Shown: in pieces, positions 39,745 through 48,326 of the stretch | How positions within the stretch are numbered: position 1 is the stretch's first letter | Layout of the letters: each line of letters starts with the position of its first letter | Assembly: GCF_022842375.1 (NCBI RefSeq) | Contig: NZ_JALHPR010000017.1 | Span: 1-64,000 of the forward strand | Length of the DNA: 64,000 nt | Origin: Elioraea sp. | GTDB lineage: Bacteria > Pseudomonadota > Alphaproteobacteria > Acetobacterales > Acetobacteraceae | Direction: 5' to 3' | Position numbers and translations under genes: made by a program | The notes under the pieces: model-generated | What the model saw: the letters and a program-made list of their open reading frames with translations, nothing else | Database searches by the model: none | Told to the model about the DNA's origin: nothing

Positions 39745-40818
39745 TCAGGCAATCCCCGTGGCGGTCGAGGCGACGTCCTCGGGCCGGAAGCCCGTGGCGC
39801 GGAGCCAGCGCAGGTCGCTGTCGTAGAAGGGGCGAAGGTCGGTCAGGCCGTGCTTCAGCATCGCCACGCGCTCGATCCCCATGCCGAAGGCGAAGCCCTG
39901 CCACTCGCGGTGGTCGATGCCGCAATTCAGCAGCACCTTGGGGTGGACCATCCCCGAGCCCAGGATTTCCAGCCAGTCACCGCCCGCGCCGAGCTCGCCC
40001 GTACGGCGGTTCCAGCCGATGTCCACTTCCATCGAGGGTTCGGTGAACGGGAAGTAGGAGGAGCGGAACCGCACCGGCAGCTGCGCGATGCCGAAGAAGG
40101 CGCGCAGGAAATCGACCAGGCAGCCCTTGAGGTGGGCGAGCGTGATCGCACGGTCGATCGCGAGCCCTTCGACCTGGTGGAACATCGGGCTGTGCGTCGC
40201 GTCATGATCGGCGCGGTAGGTTCGCCCCGGCGCGATCACGCGGATCGGCGGTGGGCCGCCCGTCATGCTGCGGATCTGCACCGGCGAGGTATGCGTGCGC
40301 AGCACCTTCTCGCGCCCATCCACCGTGCGGCCGGGGAGGTAGAACGTGTCGTGGTCCTGCCGCGCGGGGTGGTGCTCGGGGATGTTCAGCGCGCCGAAAT
40401 TCTTCCAGTCATCCTCGATGTCCGGCCCCTCGGCGACGGTGAACCCCATCGCGCCGAAGATCGCGGTGATCTCCTCCACCGTGCGGCTGATGATGTGGAT
40501 GAGCCCTGGCACCTCTGGGCGGACGGGCAGCGTCACGTCGAGCCGCTCGGCCGCGAGCTTCGCGTCGAGCGCTGTGTTGGCGAGGCCGGCGCGGCGTGCC
40601 TCGATCGCGGCCGCGAGTGCGTCCTTGGCCGCGTTCAGCGCCGCACCGCGAGCCTTGCGCTCGTCGGCAGCGACCGCACCGAGGCCCTTCATCAGCGCCG
40701 TGAGCGTGCCGTTCTTTCCCAAGGCAGCGACGCGCACGGCATCGAGCGCAGCGAGATCGGCGGCAGTCGCGATGCGGGCAAGCGTCTCGGCTTCGAAGGT
40801 CGCGAGATCATCGGTCAT
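39745..40818 (-). CDS. pheS: phenylalanine-tRNA ligase alpha subunit
   Basis: The 357-residue catalytic subunit. An N-terminal coiled coil (about 1-85) contacts tRNA. Class II motif 2 is in VIAPGRTYRADHDATHSP near residue 197-214, with motif 3 in FAFGMGIERVAMLKHG near 305-320. Phe-binding residues of the FTEPSMEVD type are near 257-265. The start at 40818 has GGAG 10 bases upstream, whereas the ATG 9 bp earlier would put it too close. A hairpin with T-run lies between rplT and pheS and may attenuate expression. Confidence 0.97.
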   Translation of the reverse strand: MTDDLATFEAETLARIATAADLAALDAVRVAALGKNGTLTALMKGLGAVAADERKARGAALNAAKDALAAAIEARRAGLANTALDAKLAAERLDVTLPVRPEVPGLIHIISRTVEEITAIFGAMGFTVAEGPDIEDDWKNFGALNIPEHHPARQDHDTFYLPGRTVDGREKVLRTHTSPVQIRSMTGGPPPIRVIAPGRTYRADHDATHSPMFHQVEGLAIDRAITLAHLKGCLVDFLRAFFGIAQLPVRFRSSYFPFTEPSMEVDIGWNRRTGELGAGGDWLEILGSGMVHPKVLLNCGIDHREWQGFAFGMGIERVAMLKHGLTDLRPFYDSDLRWLRATGFRPEDVASTATGIA

Positions 40819-40839
40819 GCGGGTCATGCTCCAGATACG

Positions 40840-40867
40840 AAAAGGGCCGCCGGTGGCCGGCAGCCCT
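40840..40867 (-). terminator. terminator or attenuator between rplT and pheS
   Basis: On the minus strand an 11-bp stem (40867-40857 with 40853-40843, one G-U pair) closes a 3-base loop and is followed by TTTT (40843-40840). It lies 22 bp before the pheS start. In enteric bacteria pheST is controlled by an attenuator at this place; whether this one ends all or part of the ribosomal-protein message cannot be told. Confidence 0.65.
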
Positions 40868-40902
40868 CATCGTCACGTCCTATCCCGCCGGCGGGGCCGG
40901 CC

Positions 40903-41265
40903 TCAGGCGGTGGCGCGGGCGGCCTTGGCCTTCTCGACGATCGCGCCGAACGACGCCGCATCGTGATAGGCGATGTCGGCGAGCGCCTTGCGGTCGAGGT
41001 CGAGGCCGGCCGCCTTCACGCCATGGATGAACTGGGCATAGGTCATGCCGTTCTCGCGCACCGCTGCGTTGATGCGCTGGATCCAGAGGGCGCGGAACTC
41101 GCGCTTCTTCACCTTGCGGTCGCGGTAGGCGTACTGAAGGCTCTTCTCGACCTTCTGCTTCGCCATCCGGATCGTCGTGCCGGCGCGGCCGCGGAATCCC
41201 TTCGCGGCCTCGAGAACCTTGCGATGCTTTGCGCGGGCTGTAACGCCCCGCTTCACGCGTGCCAT
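40903..41265 (-). CDS. rplT: 50S ribosomal protein L20
   Basis: A 120-residue basic protein that binds 23S rRNA early in 50S assembly. The start [19 protein letters not shown] and the following [19 protein letters not shown] are diagnostic, as is the C-terminal globular part with [15 protein letters not shown] near residue 58-72. AAAGGA precedes the ATG. It follows rpmI by 28 bp. In many bacteria L20 represses its own operon, but I see no clear pseudoknot site here. Confidence 0.98.
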   Translation of the reverse strand: MARVKRGVTARAKHRKVLEAAKGFRGRAGTTIRMAKQKVEKSLQYAYRDRKVKKREFRALWIQRINAAVRENGMTYAQFIHGVKAAGLDLDRKALADIAYHDAASFGAIVEKAKAARATA

Positions 41266-41293
41266 GTGTCAGCGTCCTTTCGTTGCGAGGGTA

Positions 41294-41494
41294 TCAGAGC
41301 CCGTAGGGCGCCCACTGCTTGACGGTGATCCCGTCCTGGTGGCGCAGGGTCTGGTTCCCGCGGTTCGAGCGCTTCGCCTTCTGCGACCGGCGGCGCAGCA
41401 TGTGCCGCTTGAATCCCGGGCCGGCGATGACCTTCCCGGTGCCGCTGAGCTTGAAGCGCTTCTTGACGCTGCTCTTCGTCTTGCGCTTGGGCAT
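41294..41494 (-). CDS. rpmI: 50S ribosomal protein L35
   Basis: A 66-residue basic protein. [20 protein letters not shown] and the central [12 protein letters not shown] are the standard L35 sequence. AAAGGA lies upstream of the ATG at 41494. infC, which usually comes before rpmI, is not here; the upstream neighbour is dapF on the other strand, so rpmI-rplT-pheST must have their own promoter in the 190-bp gap. Confidence 0.97.
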   Translation of the reverse strand: MPKRKTKSSVKKRFKLSGTGKVIAGPGFKRHMLRRRSQKAKRSNRGNQTLRHQDGITVKQWAPYGL

Positions 41495-41533
41495 TTTGTC
41501 GTCCTTTCATCAAGCGTGCCGCGTGTGAACACG

Positions 41534-41561
41534 GCTATAGGCGGCCGGGCATGCCCTTCAG
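41534..41561 (-). promoter_or_regulatory. possible promoter of rpmI-rplT
   Basis: On the minus strand TATAGC (41539-41534) is a fair -10 box, the same hexamer as in the tkt promoter. CTGAAG (41561-41556), 16 bp upstream, is a weak -35. It is 40 bp before rpmI. Confidence 0.35.
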
Positions 41562-41684
41562 GCCCGGCGCGCACAGAAGGCGCGGCGTATAGCGGAACCG
41601 CCCCGGCCGTGCAACCCGGACCAGTGCGGAACACCCCCGGTCGCACATGGACGGAACCGGCCCCGCACCCCTATATCCCCATCC

Positions 41685-42527
41685 ATGATCGCCTTCCGCA
41701 AGATGCATGGGCTGGGCAACGACTTCGTCGTGCTGGACCGGCGCGCCGCCGCTCCTGTGCTGACCCCCGACACGGCCCGGTTCCTGGCCGACCGGCGCCG
41801 GGGCATCGGCTGCGACCAGGTGATCCTGATCGAGCCTGCGCGCGAGCCCGGCACGGCGGCGTGGATGGGCATCCGCAACCCAGACGGCTCGGAAGCCGAG
41901 GCCTGCGGCAACGCCACGCGCTGCATCGCAGCCCTGCTGATGGACGAGGCGGGCACCGACAGGGTGGCGATCGGCTCGCTCGGCGGCGTGCTGCGGGCGG
42001 AGCGCCGAGCCGGCGGCCTGGTGGCCGTCGACATGGGTGCCCCGCGGCTTGGCTGGGCCGAGATTCCGCTCGCCCACGAGATGGACACGCTGCACCTGCC
42101 GCTCACCCGCGCCGGCCTCGCCGACCCGGCCGGCTGCTCGATGGGCAACCCCCACGCCACCTTCTTCGTGAGCGACGTCTCGGCGCTCGACATCGCCGCG
42201 ATCGGCCCCTCGCTCGAACACGACCCGCTGTTCCCCGCCCGCGCCAATATCGGCTTCGCCGAGGTGCTGGGGCGTGACCGGATCCTGCTGAGGATGTGGG
42301 AGCGTGGGGCTGGCATCACGCTCGCCTGCGGCACGGGGGCCTGCGCGGCGCTCGTCAACGCCCATCGGCGTGGCCTCACCGGGCGGTCGGCCACCATCAC
42401 GCTCGATGGCGGGGAACTCGCCATCACCTGGGGCGAGGATGACCGCGTGATCATGACCGGCCCGGTCTCCGACGTGTTCTCTGGCAGCGTCGCCCTGCCC
42501 GCACCGCAGCAGGTCCGCGCGGCATGA
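41685..42527 (+). CDS. dapF: diaminopimelate epimerase
   Basis: A 280-residue cofactor-independent epimerase converting LL- to meso-diaminopimelate for peptidoglycan and lysine. The two active-site cysteines are in EACGNATRCIAALL near residue 70-83 and in ACGTGACAALVNAHRRG near 215-231. The N-terminus has FRKMHGLGNDFVVLD. The length is typical. Its TGA overlaps the mtaB start (ATGA), beginning a tight dapF-mtaB-ftsY run. Confidence 0.96.
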   Translation: MIAFRKMHGLGNDFVVLDRRAAAPVLTPDTARFLADRRRGIGCDQVILIEPAREPGTAAWMGIRNPDGSEAEACGNATRCIAALLMDEAGTDRVAIGSLGGVLRAERRAGGLVAVDMGAPRLGWAEIPLAHEMDTLHLPLTRAGLADPAGCSMGNPHATFFVSDVSALDIAAIGPSLEHDPLFPARANIGFAEVLGRDRILLRMWERGAGITLACGTGACAALVNAHRRGLTGRSATITLDGGELAITWGEDDRVIMTGPVSDVFSGSVALPAPQQVRAA

Positions 42528-43768
42528 GCGTTCGGGTGCTCAATTTCGGCTGCCGGCTGAACACCTGGGAAGGCGAGGTGATGCGCGGGCATGCCGCCGC
42601 CGCGGGGCTCGCCGACACCATCATCGTCAACACCTGCGCCGTGACGGCGGAAGCCGAGCGCCAGGCGCGCCAAGCGGTGCGGAAGGCGCGCCGCGAAAAC
42701 CCGTCGGCGCGCATCGTCGTCACCGGCTGCGCGGCACAGATCAGGCCCGACGCCTGGGGCGCGATGGCGGAGGTCGACCGCGTCGTCGGCAACCAGGAGA
42801 AGCTCGAGGCTGCCACCTGGGCAGAGGCGGCACCCGCGCGCGTGGCGGTGTCCGACATCATGGCGGCGAAGGAAGCAGCGGCCCATCTGGTGACCGAGTT
42901 CGCCGGCCGCGCCCGCGCCTTCGTGCAGGTGCAGCAGGGGTGCGATCATCGCTGCACCTTCTGCATCATCCCCTATGGCCGCGGAAACAGCCGCTCCGTT
43001 CCCATCGGCGCGGTGGTCGACCAGGCCCGCGCGCTGACCGAGGCCGGCTATGCCGAGCTCGTGCTGACAGGGGTCGACATCACCTCCTACGGGCCTGACC
43101 TGCCGGGCGCGCCGAGGCTCGGGCAGATGATCCGCCGCCTGCTCGCCCTCGTGCCTGGCATCCGCCGACTTCGCCTGTCCTCGCTCGACCCCGTCGAGAT
43201 CGACGATGATCTCTGGCGGCTGATCGCCGAGGAGCCACGGCTGATGCCGCACCTGCACCTCTCCGTGCAGGCGGGCGATGACATGATCCTCAAGCGCATG
43301 AAGCGGCGGCACCTTCGCGCCGACGTCCTGGCCGTGACCGAGCGCGCGCGGCGCCTCCGCCCTGGCATCGCCTTCGGCGCCGACCTGATCGCCGGCTTCC
43401 CGACCGAGACGGAGGCGATGGCCGCGAACACACGCGCGCTGGTGGCCGACGCGGGGCTCGATTTCCTGCACGTGTTCCCGTTCAGCGCGCGCGGGGGCAC
43501 CCCCGCCGCGCGCATGCCGCAGCTCGACGGACGGCTGGTGGCCGAACGTGCGGCGATGCTGCGAGAGGCTGGCCGCGCGGCGGCCGAGCGCTTCTACCAG
43601 GGCCGCATCGGGGCGGAGGCTGAGATGCTGGTCGAGCGTGCGGGTGAGGGCCACACCGAGCATTTCGCGCCCGCTCGGCTCGTTGCCGGAAGTCTCGCAC
43701 CAGGGCAGATCGGCCGCGTGCGCATCACCGCGGCGAACGCCGACGGCCTCATCGCGGCGGCAGCCTGA
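42524..43768 (+). CDS. mtaB: tRNA t6A37 methylthiotransferase MtaB
   Basis: A 414-residue radical-SAM enzyme that adds a methylthio group to t6A at position 37 of certain tRNAs. The N-terminal MTTase domain has cluster cysteines in LNFGCRLN near residue 10, VNTCAVT near 38 and TGCAAQ near 69. The radical-SAM motif is CDHRCTFCIIPYGRG near residue 139-153. A TRAM-like tail ends the protein, shorter than in MiaB. The length near 415 and CIIPYGRG fit MtaB rather than MiaB or RimO. It overlaps dapF by 4 bp and ftsY by 1 bp. Confidence 0.94.
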   Translation: MSVRVLNFGCRLNTWEGEVMRGHAAAAGLADTIIVNTCAVTAEAERQARQAVRKARRENPSARIVVTGCAAQIRPDAWGAMAEVDRVVGNQEKLEAATWAEAAPARVAVSDIMAAKEAAAHLVTEFAGRARAFVQVQQGCDHRCTFCIIPYGRGNSRSVPIGAVVDQARALTEAGYAELVLTGVDITSYGPDLPGAPRLGQMIRRLLALVPGIRRLRLSSLDPVEIDDDLWRLIAEEPRLMPHLHLSVQAGDDMILKRMKRRHLRADVLAVTERARRLRPGIAFGADLIAGFPTETEAMAANTRALVADAGLDFLHVFPFSARGGTPAARMPQLDGRLVAERAAMLREAGRAAAERFYQGRIGAEAEMLVERAGEGHTEHFAPARLVAGSLAPGQIGRVRITAANADGLIAAAA

Positions 43769-44775
43769 TGGCACTCCGCGACCTCTTCCGCCGCGGTGGC
43801 AACGAGGCGGCGCCGCCCCCAGCACCGGAGCCGGAGGCGCCGAAGGCCGGCTTCCTCACGCGGCTTCGCCAGGGCCTGTCGCGCTCGACCGCGCGCATCA
43901 CCGAGGGTATCGGTGCGCTGTTCACCAAGCGCACGCTCGATGACGCCGCCCTCGACGACCTGCAGGACCTGCTGATCCAGGCCGACCTCGGCGTCGCTGC
44001 CTCGGGGCGGATCATCGCCGCGTTCCGCCGCACCCGCTTCGGCCGCGAGGTGACCGACCAGGAGGTGCGCGAGGCGCTGGCGGACGAGATCGCCGAGATC
44101 CTCGCACCCGTCGCGCTGCCGCTTGTGCCCGATGCCACGCTCGCGCCGCATGTGATTCTCGTCGTCGGCGTGAACGGCACGGGGAAGACGACGACGATCG
44201 CCAAGCTCGCGGCACTGTGGAAGGAGCAGGGCTTGTCGCCGATGCTGGTGGCCGGCGACACGTTCCGCGCGGCGGCGGTGTCACAGCTGCGCGTCTGGGG
44301 TGAGCGTACGGGCTGCCCGGTGATCTCCGGTGCCGATGGCGCCGATGCGGCGGGGCTGGCGTTCGATGCGCTGAAGGCCGCCCGCGAGGCGAAGGCCGAC
44401 GTGCTGCTGGTCGACACCGCCGGCCGGCTGCACAACAAGGCCGACCTGATGGCGGAACTCGCCAAGGTCGTGCGCGTGATCCGCAAGCTCGAGCCGGCGG
44501 CCCCGCACAGCGTGCTTCTCGTTCTCGACGCGACGACGGGGCAGAACGCGATCCAGCAGGTGCGCGTGTTCGGCGAGATGGTCGCCGTCACCGGCCTCGT
44601 CGTCACCAAGCTCGACGGCAGCGCCAAGGGCGGCGTGGTCGTCGCACTCGCGCACGAGTTCGGGCTTCCGGTGCATGCGGTTGGCGTCGGCGAACAGGCG
44701 GGCGACCTCAGGCCGTTCGAGGCGAGGGCCTTCGCGCGTTCCCTCGTCGGGCTTGATGAGGCTCAAGGCGCTTAA
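43768..44775 (+). CDS. ftsY: signal recognition particle receptor FtsY
   Basis: A 335-residue GTPase that docks SRP-ribosome complexes at the inner membrane. A short acidic/proline-rich A region (about 10-30) precedes the helical N domain. The G domain has the P-loop GVNGTGKT (134-141), DTFRAAAVSQL near 166-176, DTAGR near 212-216 and TKLDGSAKGG near 276-285. The A region is much shorter than in enteric FtsY, as is common in alphaproteobacteria. Its ATG shares the final A of the mtaB stop codon (TGATG). Confidence 0.97.
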   Translation: MALRDLFRRGGNEAAPPPAPEPEAPKAGFLTRLRQGLSRSTARITEGIGALFTKRTLDDAALDDLQDLLIQADLGVAASGRIIAAFRRTRFGREVTDQEVREALADEIAEILAPVALPLVPDATLAPHVILVVGVNGTGKTTTIAKLAALWKEQGLSPMLVAGDTFRAAAVSQLRVWGERTGCPVISGADGADAAGLAFDALKAAREAKADVLLVDTAGRLHNKADLMAELAKVVRVIRKLEPAAPHSVLLVLDATTGQNAIQQVRVFGEMVAVTGLVVTKLDGSAKGGVVVALAHEFGLPVHAVGVGEQAGDLRPFEARAFARSLVGLDEAQGA

Positions 44776-44844
44776 GGGAGGCTGGACCTAACCTCCGCCG
44801 CGGCGTCCTATGCCGATGCCGAAACGGACCCGGAGGAGAGCACC

Positions 44845-45672
44845 ATGGCCACCGTCGAATGGGCGCGGATGAGCGCGCCCGACATCAAGGAGAAGGCCGA
44901 ACAGGGCGCGCTGGTCGTGCTGCCGGTCGCGAGCCTCGAACAGCATGGCCCGCATCTGCCGACGATGGTCGATACCCGCCTGGCGACGGAGGTGTCGATC
45001 CGCGCGGCGACCATCCTCAGCAGCACCGAGCCGGTGCTGGTGCTCCCCTGCCAGTGGATGGGCATGTCGGAGCATCACTTCCCCTTCGGCGGCACGATCA
45101 GCCTCGACTACGCGACGTTCCACGCCGTGCTGCGCTGCATCTGCCGCAGCCTGAAGGCGGACGGGTTCAAGCGCCTGTTCATCGTCAACGGCCATGGCGG
45201 CAACACCGAGCCGCTGGCCGTGAGCACGCGCGAACTCGCGCATGAGTTCGGCATGGCGGTGGTGGGCGGCACCTACTGGCTGATCGGGGCAGAGGCGATC
45301 GGGCCGGTGCTGACGACGCAGAAGAACGTCCAGCATGCCTGCGAGGCGGAGACGAGCATGATGATGGCGGCCGAGCCCTCGCTCGTTCACCGCGGCCAGC
45401 TCGAGGCCGCCGCGCGCGGGGTGATGACGCCGAACGAGGTGGCCGGCCAGGCGAGCACGGACGGGGCCGGCATCCAGCGCTTCCGCAGCTTCGCCGAGCG
45501 CGCGCCGGGAACAGGCGTTAAGGGCGATCCGCGCGCCGCCACGCCGGAGAAGGGGACGGCGCTGCTCGACGGCGTCGCAGCTGCCCTTGCCGCCGCCATG
45601 GCCAACCCCGCGATCTGGACCGCGCCCGATGCGGTGTGGGAGGCGGGCCGCGCGTTCGGCGGTACCGGCTGA
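44845..45672 (+). CDS. creatininase-family amidohydrolase
   Basis: A 275-residue metal-dependent hydrolase of the creatinine amidohydrolase fold. Metal-binding pieces are in SLEQHGPHLPTMVDT near residue 30-44, and NGHGGNTEPL near 113-122; GGTISLDYATF near 80-90 is also conserved. Family members open creatinine, process mycofactocin-like peptides or act on formamidopyrimidines; this protein lacks nearby genes that would choose between them. GGAGGAG precedes the ATG. It lies 69 bp after ftsY and is probably separate from it. Confidence 0.88.
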   Translation: MATVEWARMSAPDIKEKAEQGALVVLPVASLEQHGPHLPTMVDTRLATEVSIRAATILSSTEPVLVLPCQWMGMSEHHFPFGGTISLDYATFHAVLRCICRSLKADGFKRLFIVNGHGGNTEPLAVSTRELAHEFGMAVVGGTYWLIGAEAIGPVLTTQKNVQHACEAETSMMMAAEPSLVHRGQLEAAARGVMTPNEVAGQASTDGAGIQRFRSFAERAPGTGVKGDPRAATPEKGTALLDGVAAALAAAMANPAIWTAPDAVWEAGRAFGGTG

Positions 45673-45679
45673 AGGACCA

Positions 45680-45800
45680 TCCGCGAATTCTACTGTCGTG
45701 CTCGTCGGGCTTTGTCCTGCGCTTCCGGTGCTCACGGCCTGAAGGCCGCTGCGCGCCGGTTCTCGGACACTGCGCCATCCGACTCACCGCAGCGAATTCT
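45680..45800. repeat. imperfect palindromic element between convergent genes
   Basis: The gap after the creatininase gene contains the hairpin CGGCC-TGAA-GGCCG (45735-45748) inside a larger imperfect symmetry (GGTGCTCACGGCC against GGCCGCTGCGCGCC). GCGAATTCT occurs at both ends of the gap. This form, GGTGCTCAC...GCTGCGCGCC, is like intergenic elements seen after genes in several high-G+C proteobacteria. It may stop transcription from both sides. Confidence 0.4.
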
Positions 45801-45818
45801 CGAACGGTCTTTCGGCTA

Positions 45819-46172
45819 TCAGAACGGGAAGGTCAGCGTCGCGCCGAGCCTGTCGGCGGGGAGGGGGTCTTCGAGGCGCTCTCCCGTCTGCAACCTCGTG
45901 CCGAGGTCGTCGCGCAGAAGCCGGTGCGGGTCATGCGCGTCGAGCCGTTCGAGCATGGAGGGCGCGATCGTCGTTGTGCCGAACAGCGATCGGCGCGTCG
46001 TCTCCACCACGCCTGGCGGCGGCATGGGCAGCGGTGGCGCGAGGTCGAGATCGGATCGCGGCTGCGGCGCAGGAGTGCGGAAGGCCGGGTCGATCATCAT
46101 GCCGCCGCCCGTTGGCTGCGCGGAGGCAGCGGATGCGATCAAGAGAAACGGGAGGAGGGCGGCGCGCAGCAT
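45819..46172 (-). CDS. small secreted protein of unknown function
   Basis: A predicted 117-residue exported protein. The signal peptide is clear: MLRAALLPFLLIASAASAQ, cleaved after about residue 18. The mature part is Pro/Arg/Leu-rich with a PPLPMPPPG stretch and the ending ATLTFPF; a final Phe after alternating hydrophobic residues is the form of outer-membrane or beta-strand endings, but the protein is too short for a barrel. The start at 46172 is chosen because the signal sequence begins there. No family recognised. Confidence 0.55.
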   Translation of the reverse strand: MLRAALLPFLLIASAASAQPTGGGMMIDPAFRTPAPQPRSDLDLAPPLPMPPPGVVETTRRSLFGTTTIAPSMLERLDAHDPHRLLRDDLGTRLQTGERLEDPLPADRLGATLTFPF

Positions 46173-46223
46173 GGCGAGAGCATGCCCGCACGACGACGTC
46201 GTCCACAAGCGCAGGCGGGCAGA

Positions 46224-46460
46224 TCAGACCGTGAGGTTCAGCAGGCTTCCGCGGGGAAGCGGGCCCGAGGGCGGGCTCGGCGGCAGGGCCTGCATGGCCG
46301 GCTTCTGAGGGCCCGCGGGCGCGCCGCCGCTGGCTGCCGCGAGCGTCGTGCTCGGCGGGGAGATGGGGCGGCTTTCGCGCGCCTGCATCGCCGCGGTGGC
46401 GCCTTGCGAGAAGGCTGCGAGGGATGAGAGCGAGATCATGCGAAGCGTTGTAGGGCGCAT
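46224..46460 (-). CDS. small hypothetical protein
   Basis: A possible 78-residue protein, with a weakly hydrophobic N-terminus (MISLSSLAAFSQGATA after an in-frame second ATG at 46439) and a Pro/Ala/Ser-rich remainder ending GSLLNLTV. There is no good ribosome site, and I recognise no family. It lies 51 bp upstream of the small secreted protein on the same strand. Coding status is uncertain; a locally A+T-rich patch just before the ATG (46460-46500) could be its promoter region. Confidence 0.35.
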   Translation of the reverse strand: MRPTTLRMISLSSLAAFSQGATAAMQARESRPISPPSTTLAAASGGAPAGPQKPAMQALPPSPPSGPLPRGSLLNLTV

Positions 46461-46646
46461 AAGTTAATAATGCGTAAACGCCTCATCTTTTGCAATCCAC
46501 GCGTGTGCATGTCGCGCGCGAACGCTCGCCGGTACTCGCCTTCGTCTAGCCAGTGACCAGCTCTTTCGGATCGGGGTCCAGCCCTTGCTAGGCGAGTGAC
46601 ATCGTCTGCCGGCGGATCGCTCCGCCAGAAGACAGCGGCGATCAGG

Positions 46647-47045
46647 TCACTCGCCGCCCGCGACCTGCCGGGCATAGTCCTGCGCGTCATACCATCCGTG
46701 CGACACCGCCACCTTGAGGTCCTGGTCGAGGTCCCACTCCTCCCAGCCAGTGACCCGCAGCGGGTTTCCCGTGCCGGCATGCTTGCCCGTGAAGGTCCAG
46801 ATATAGGCGACGTGGTTGCCGGCGATCCGGACCTCATCGCAGAACACCGTCATGTCCCGAACATCGGCGTAGAAGCCCGCCGCCATCTCGGCGACCCGCG
46901 CACGCCCCTCCCAGGGCTCGCCGCTGTTGATCACGATCCGCCCGTCGCTTGCGTAGAACGCGGCGACAGCCTGCGGCGAACCGGAGTTCCAGGCATCCGT
47001 GTACGCCTGCGCGAGGTCACGAATCTTGCTGTGATTGACCAACAT
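46647..47045 (-). CDS. SnoaL/NTF2-like protein
   Basis: A 132-residue protein with the cone-shaped NTF2-like fold. Typical pieces are LAQAYTDAWNSGSPQAVAAF near residue 11-30, the YASDGRIVINSGEPW strand region near 31-45, EMAAGFYADVRDM near 53-65 and the closing sheet VAYIWTFTGKHAG near 79-91. Such proteins act as small hydrolases, isomerases or binding proteins; no catalytic residues can be assigned. The gene follows pgk by 84 bp and may be read from the same transcript, but its role is probably unrelated to glycolysis. Confidence 0.8.
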   Translation of the reverse strand: MLVNHSKIRDLAQAYTDAWNSGSPQAVAAFYASDGRIVINSGEPWEGRARVAEMAAGFYADVRDMTVFCDEVRIAGNHVAYIWTFTGKHAGTGNPLRVTGWEEWDLDQDLKVAVSHGWYDAQDYARQVAGGE

Positions 47046-47129
47046 GCGTTTGCCCCCGTGCTGGATTGGTTCGCGAAAGCAACGCTACCCCGTGCCGAGA
47101 TCCCACCACAACGCGGTTGGGACCGACAT

Positions 47130-48323
47130 CTAGCGAACGCCGAGCGCGGCAACACCCGGCAGCGTCTTGCCTTCGAGCCATTCGAGGAACGCCCCGCCGG
47201 CCGTCGACACGTAGCTGAACTGCTCCGCCACGCCCGCATGACGCAATGCGGCCACCGTGTCGCCGCCACCCGCGACCGAAAGCAGCTTGCCGGCCTCGGT
47301 CAACGCCGCCGCACCCTTGGCCGCGCGCACGGTCGCCGCATCGAACGGCTCGGTCTCGAAGGCGCCGAGCGGGCCGTTCCACACCAGCGTCCTGGCCGCG
47401 GCGAGGCGCGTCAGGAGATCGGCCACCGACATCGGCCCGACATCGAGCACCATCGCGTCTGCCGGGATGGCATCGACCGGCACGATCTCCGACGGCGCAT
47501 GGGCGCGGAACTCGCACGCGACCACCACGTCGGTCGGCAGCAACAGCGTGCAGCCAGCGGCCTCGGCCTTCGCCGCGATCTCGCGCGCTGTGTCGTGCAG
47601 GTCGGCTTCCTGGAGGCTCTTGCCTACCGCTACGCCGCGCGCGGCGAGGAAGGTGTTGGCCATCGCCCCGCCAATCACCAGCAGGTCGACGCGCCCGACC
47701 AGGTTGCCGAGGAGGTCGAGCTTGGTCGACACCTTCGCCCCACCGACGATTGCTGCCACCGGCCGCTTGGGATCGCTGAGCGCGGCACCCAGCGCCTCGA
47801 GCTCACGCTGCATCAGCCGCCCGGCATAGGCGGGCAGGAGATGTGCCAGCGCCTCCGTGCTCGCATGCGCGCGGTGGGCGGCCGAGAAGGCATCGTTGAC
47901 GAACACGTCGCCAAGCGCCGCCATGGCCTTGGCGAGGCCAGCGTCGTTCTTCTCCTCGCCCGCGTGGTAGCGCGTGTTCTCGAGCACCAGCACGTCGCCC
48001 GGCGCCATCGCGGCGACGGCGCTCTCAGCCGCATCGCCGACGCAATCGTCAGCGAAACGAACCTCCATGCCGAGAACCTGGCCGAGTGCGACCGCGACGG
48101 GGCGGAGCGACATCTCGGGCACGCGCTTGCCCTTCGGGCGGTCGAAATGGCTGAGCACGATCACCTTCGCGCCGGCGCGCGAGAGCTCGAGGATCGTCGG
48201 TGTCAGCCGTTCCAGGCGGGTGAGGTCACCCACCTGGCCGTCATGCATCGGCACGTTCAGGTCGGCGCGGACCAGCACGCGCTTGCCCTGCGCCTGAAGG
48301 TCATCGAGCGTGCGGAACCCCAT
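47130..48323 (-). CDS. pgk: phosphoglycerate kinase
   Basis: A 397-residue two-domain glycolytic kinase converting 1,3-bisphosphoglycerate plus ADP to 3-phosphoglycerate plus ATP. The substrate domain has [14 protein letters not shown] near residue 17-30 and [10 protein letters not shown] near 56-65. The nucleotide domain has [18 protein letters not shown] near 188-205 and the late [11 protein letters not shown] loop near 350-360. It starts 3 bp after gap ends and is third in a tkt-gap-pgk operon. Confidence 0.97.
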   Translation of the reverse strand: MGFRTLDDLQAQGKRVLVRADLNVPMHDGQVGDLTRLERLTPTILELSRAGAKVIVLSHFDRPKGKRVPEMSLRPVAVALGQVLGMEVRFADDCVGDAAESAVAAMAPGDVLVLENTRYHAGEEKNDAGLAKAMAALGDVFVNDAFSAAHRAHASTEALAHLLPAYAGRLMQRELEALGAALSDPKRPVAAIVGGAKVSTKLDLLGNLVGRVDLLVIGGAMANTFLAARGVAVGKSLQEADLHDTAREIAAKAEAAGCTLLLPTDVVVACEFRAHAPSEIVPVDAIPADAMVLDVGPMSVADLLTRLAAARTLVWNGPLGAFETEPFDAATVRAAKGAAALTEAGKLLSVAGGGDTVAALRHAGVAEQFSYVSTAGGAFLEWLEGKTLPGVAALGVR

Positions 48324-48326
48324 GGC

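Noticed and set aside
40758-40873. A 20-codon frame on the minus strand between rplT and pheS as a pheM-like leader peptide
   Set aside because: The frame starts in the attenuator stem and holds only one Phe and one Tyr codon, too few for a convincing Phe-sensing leader.
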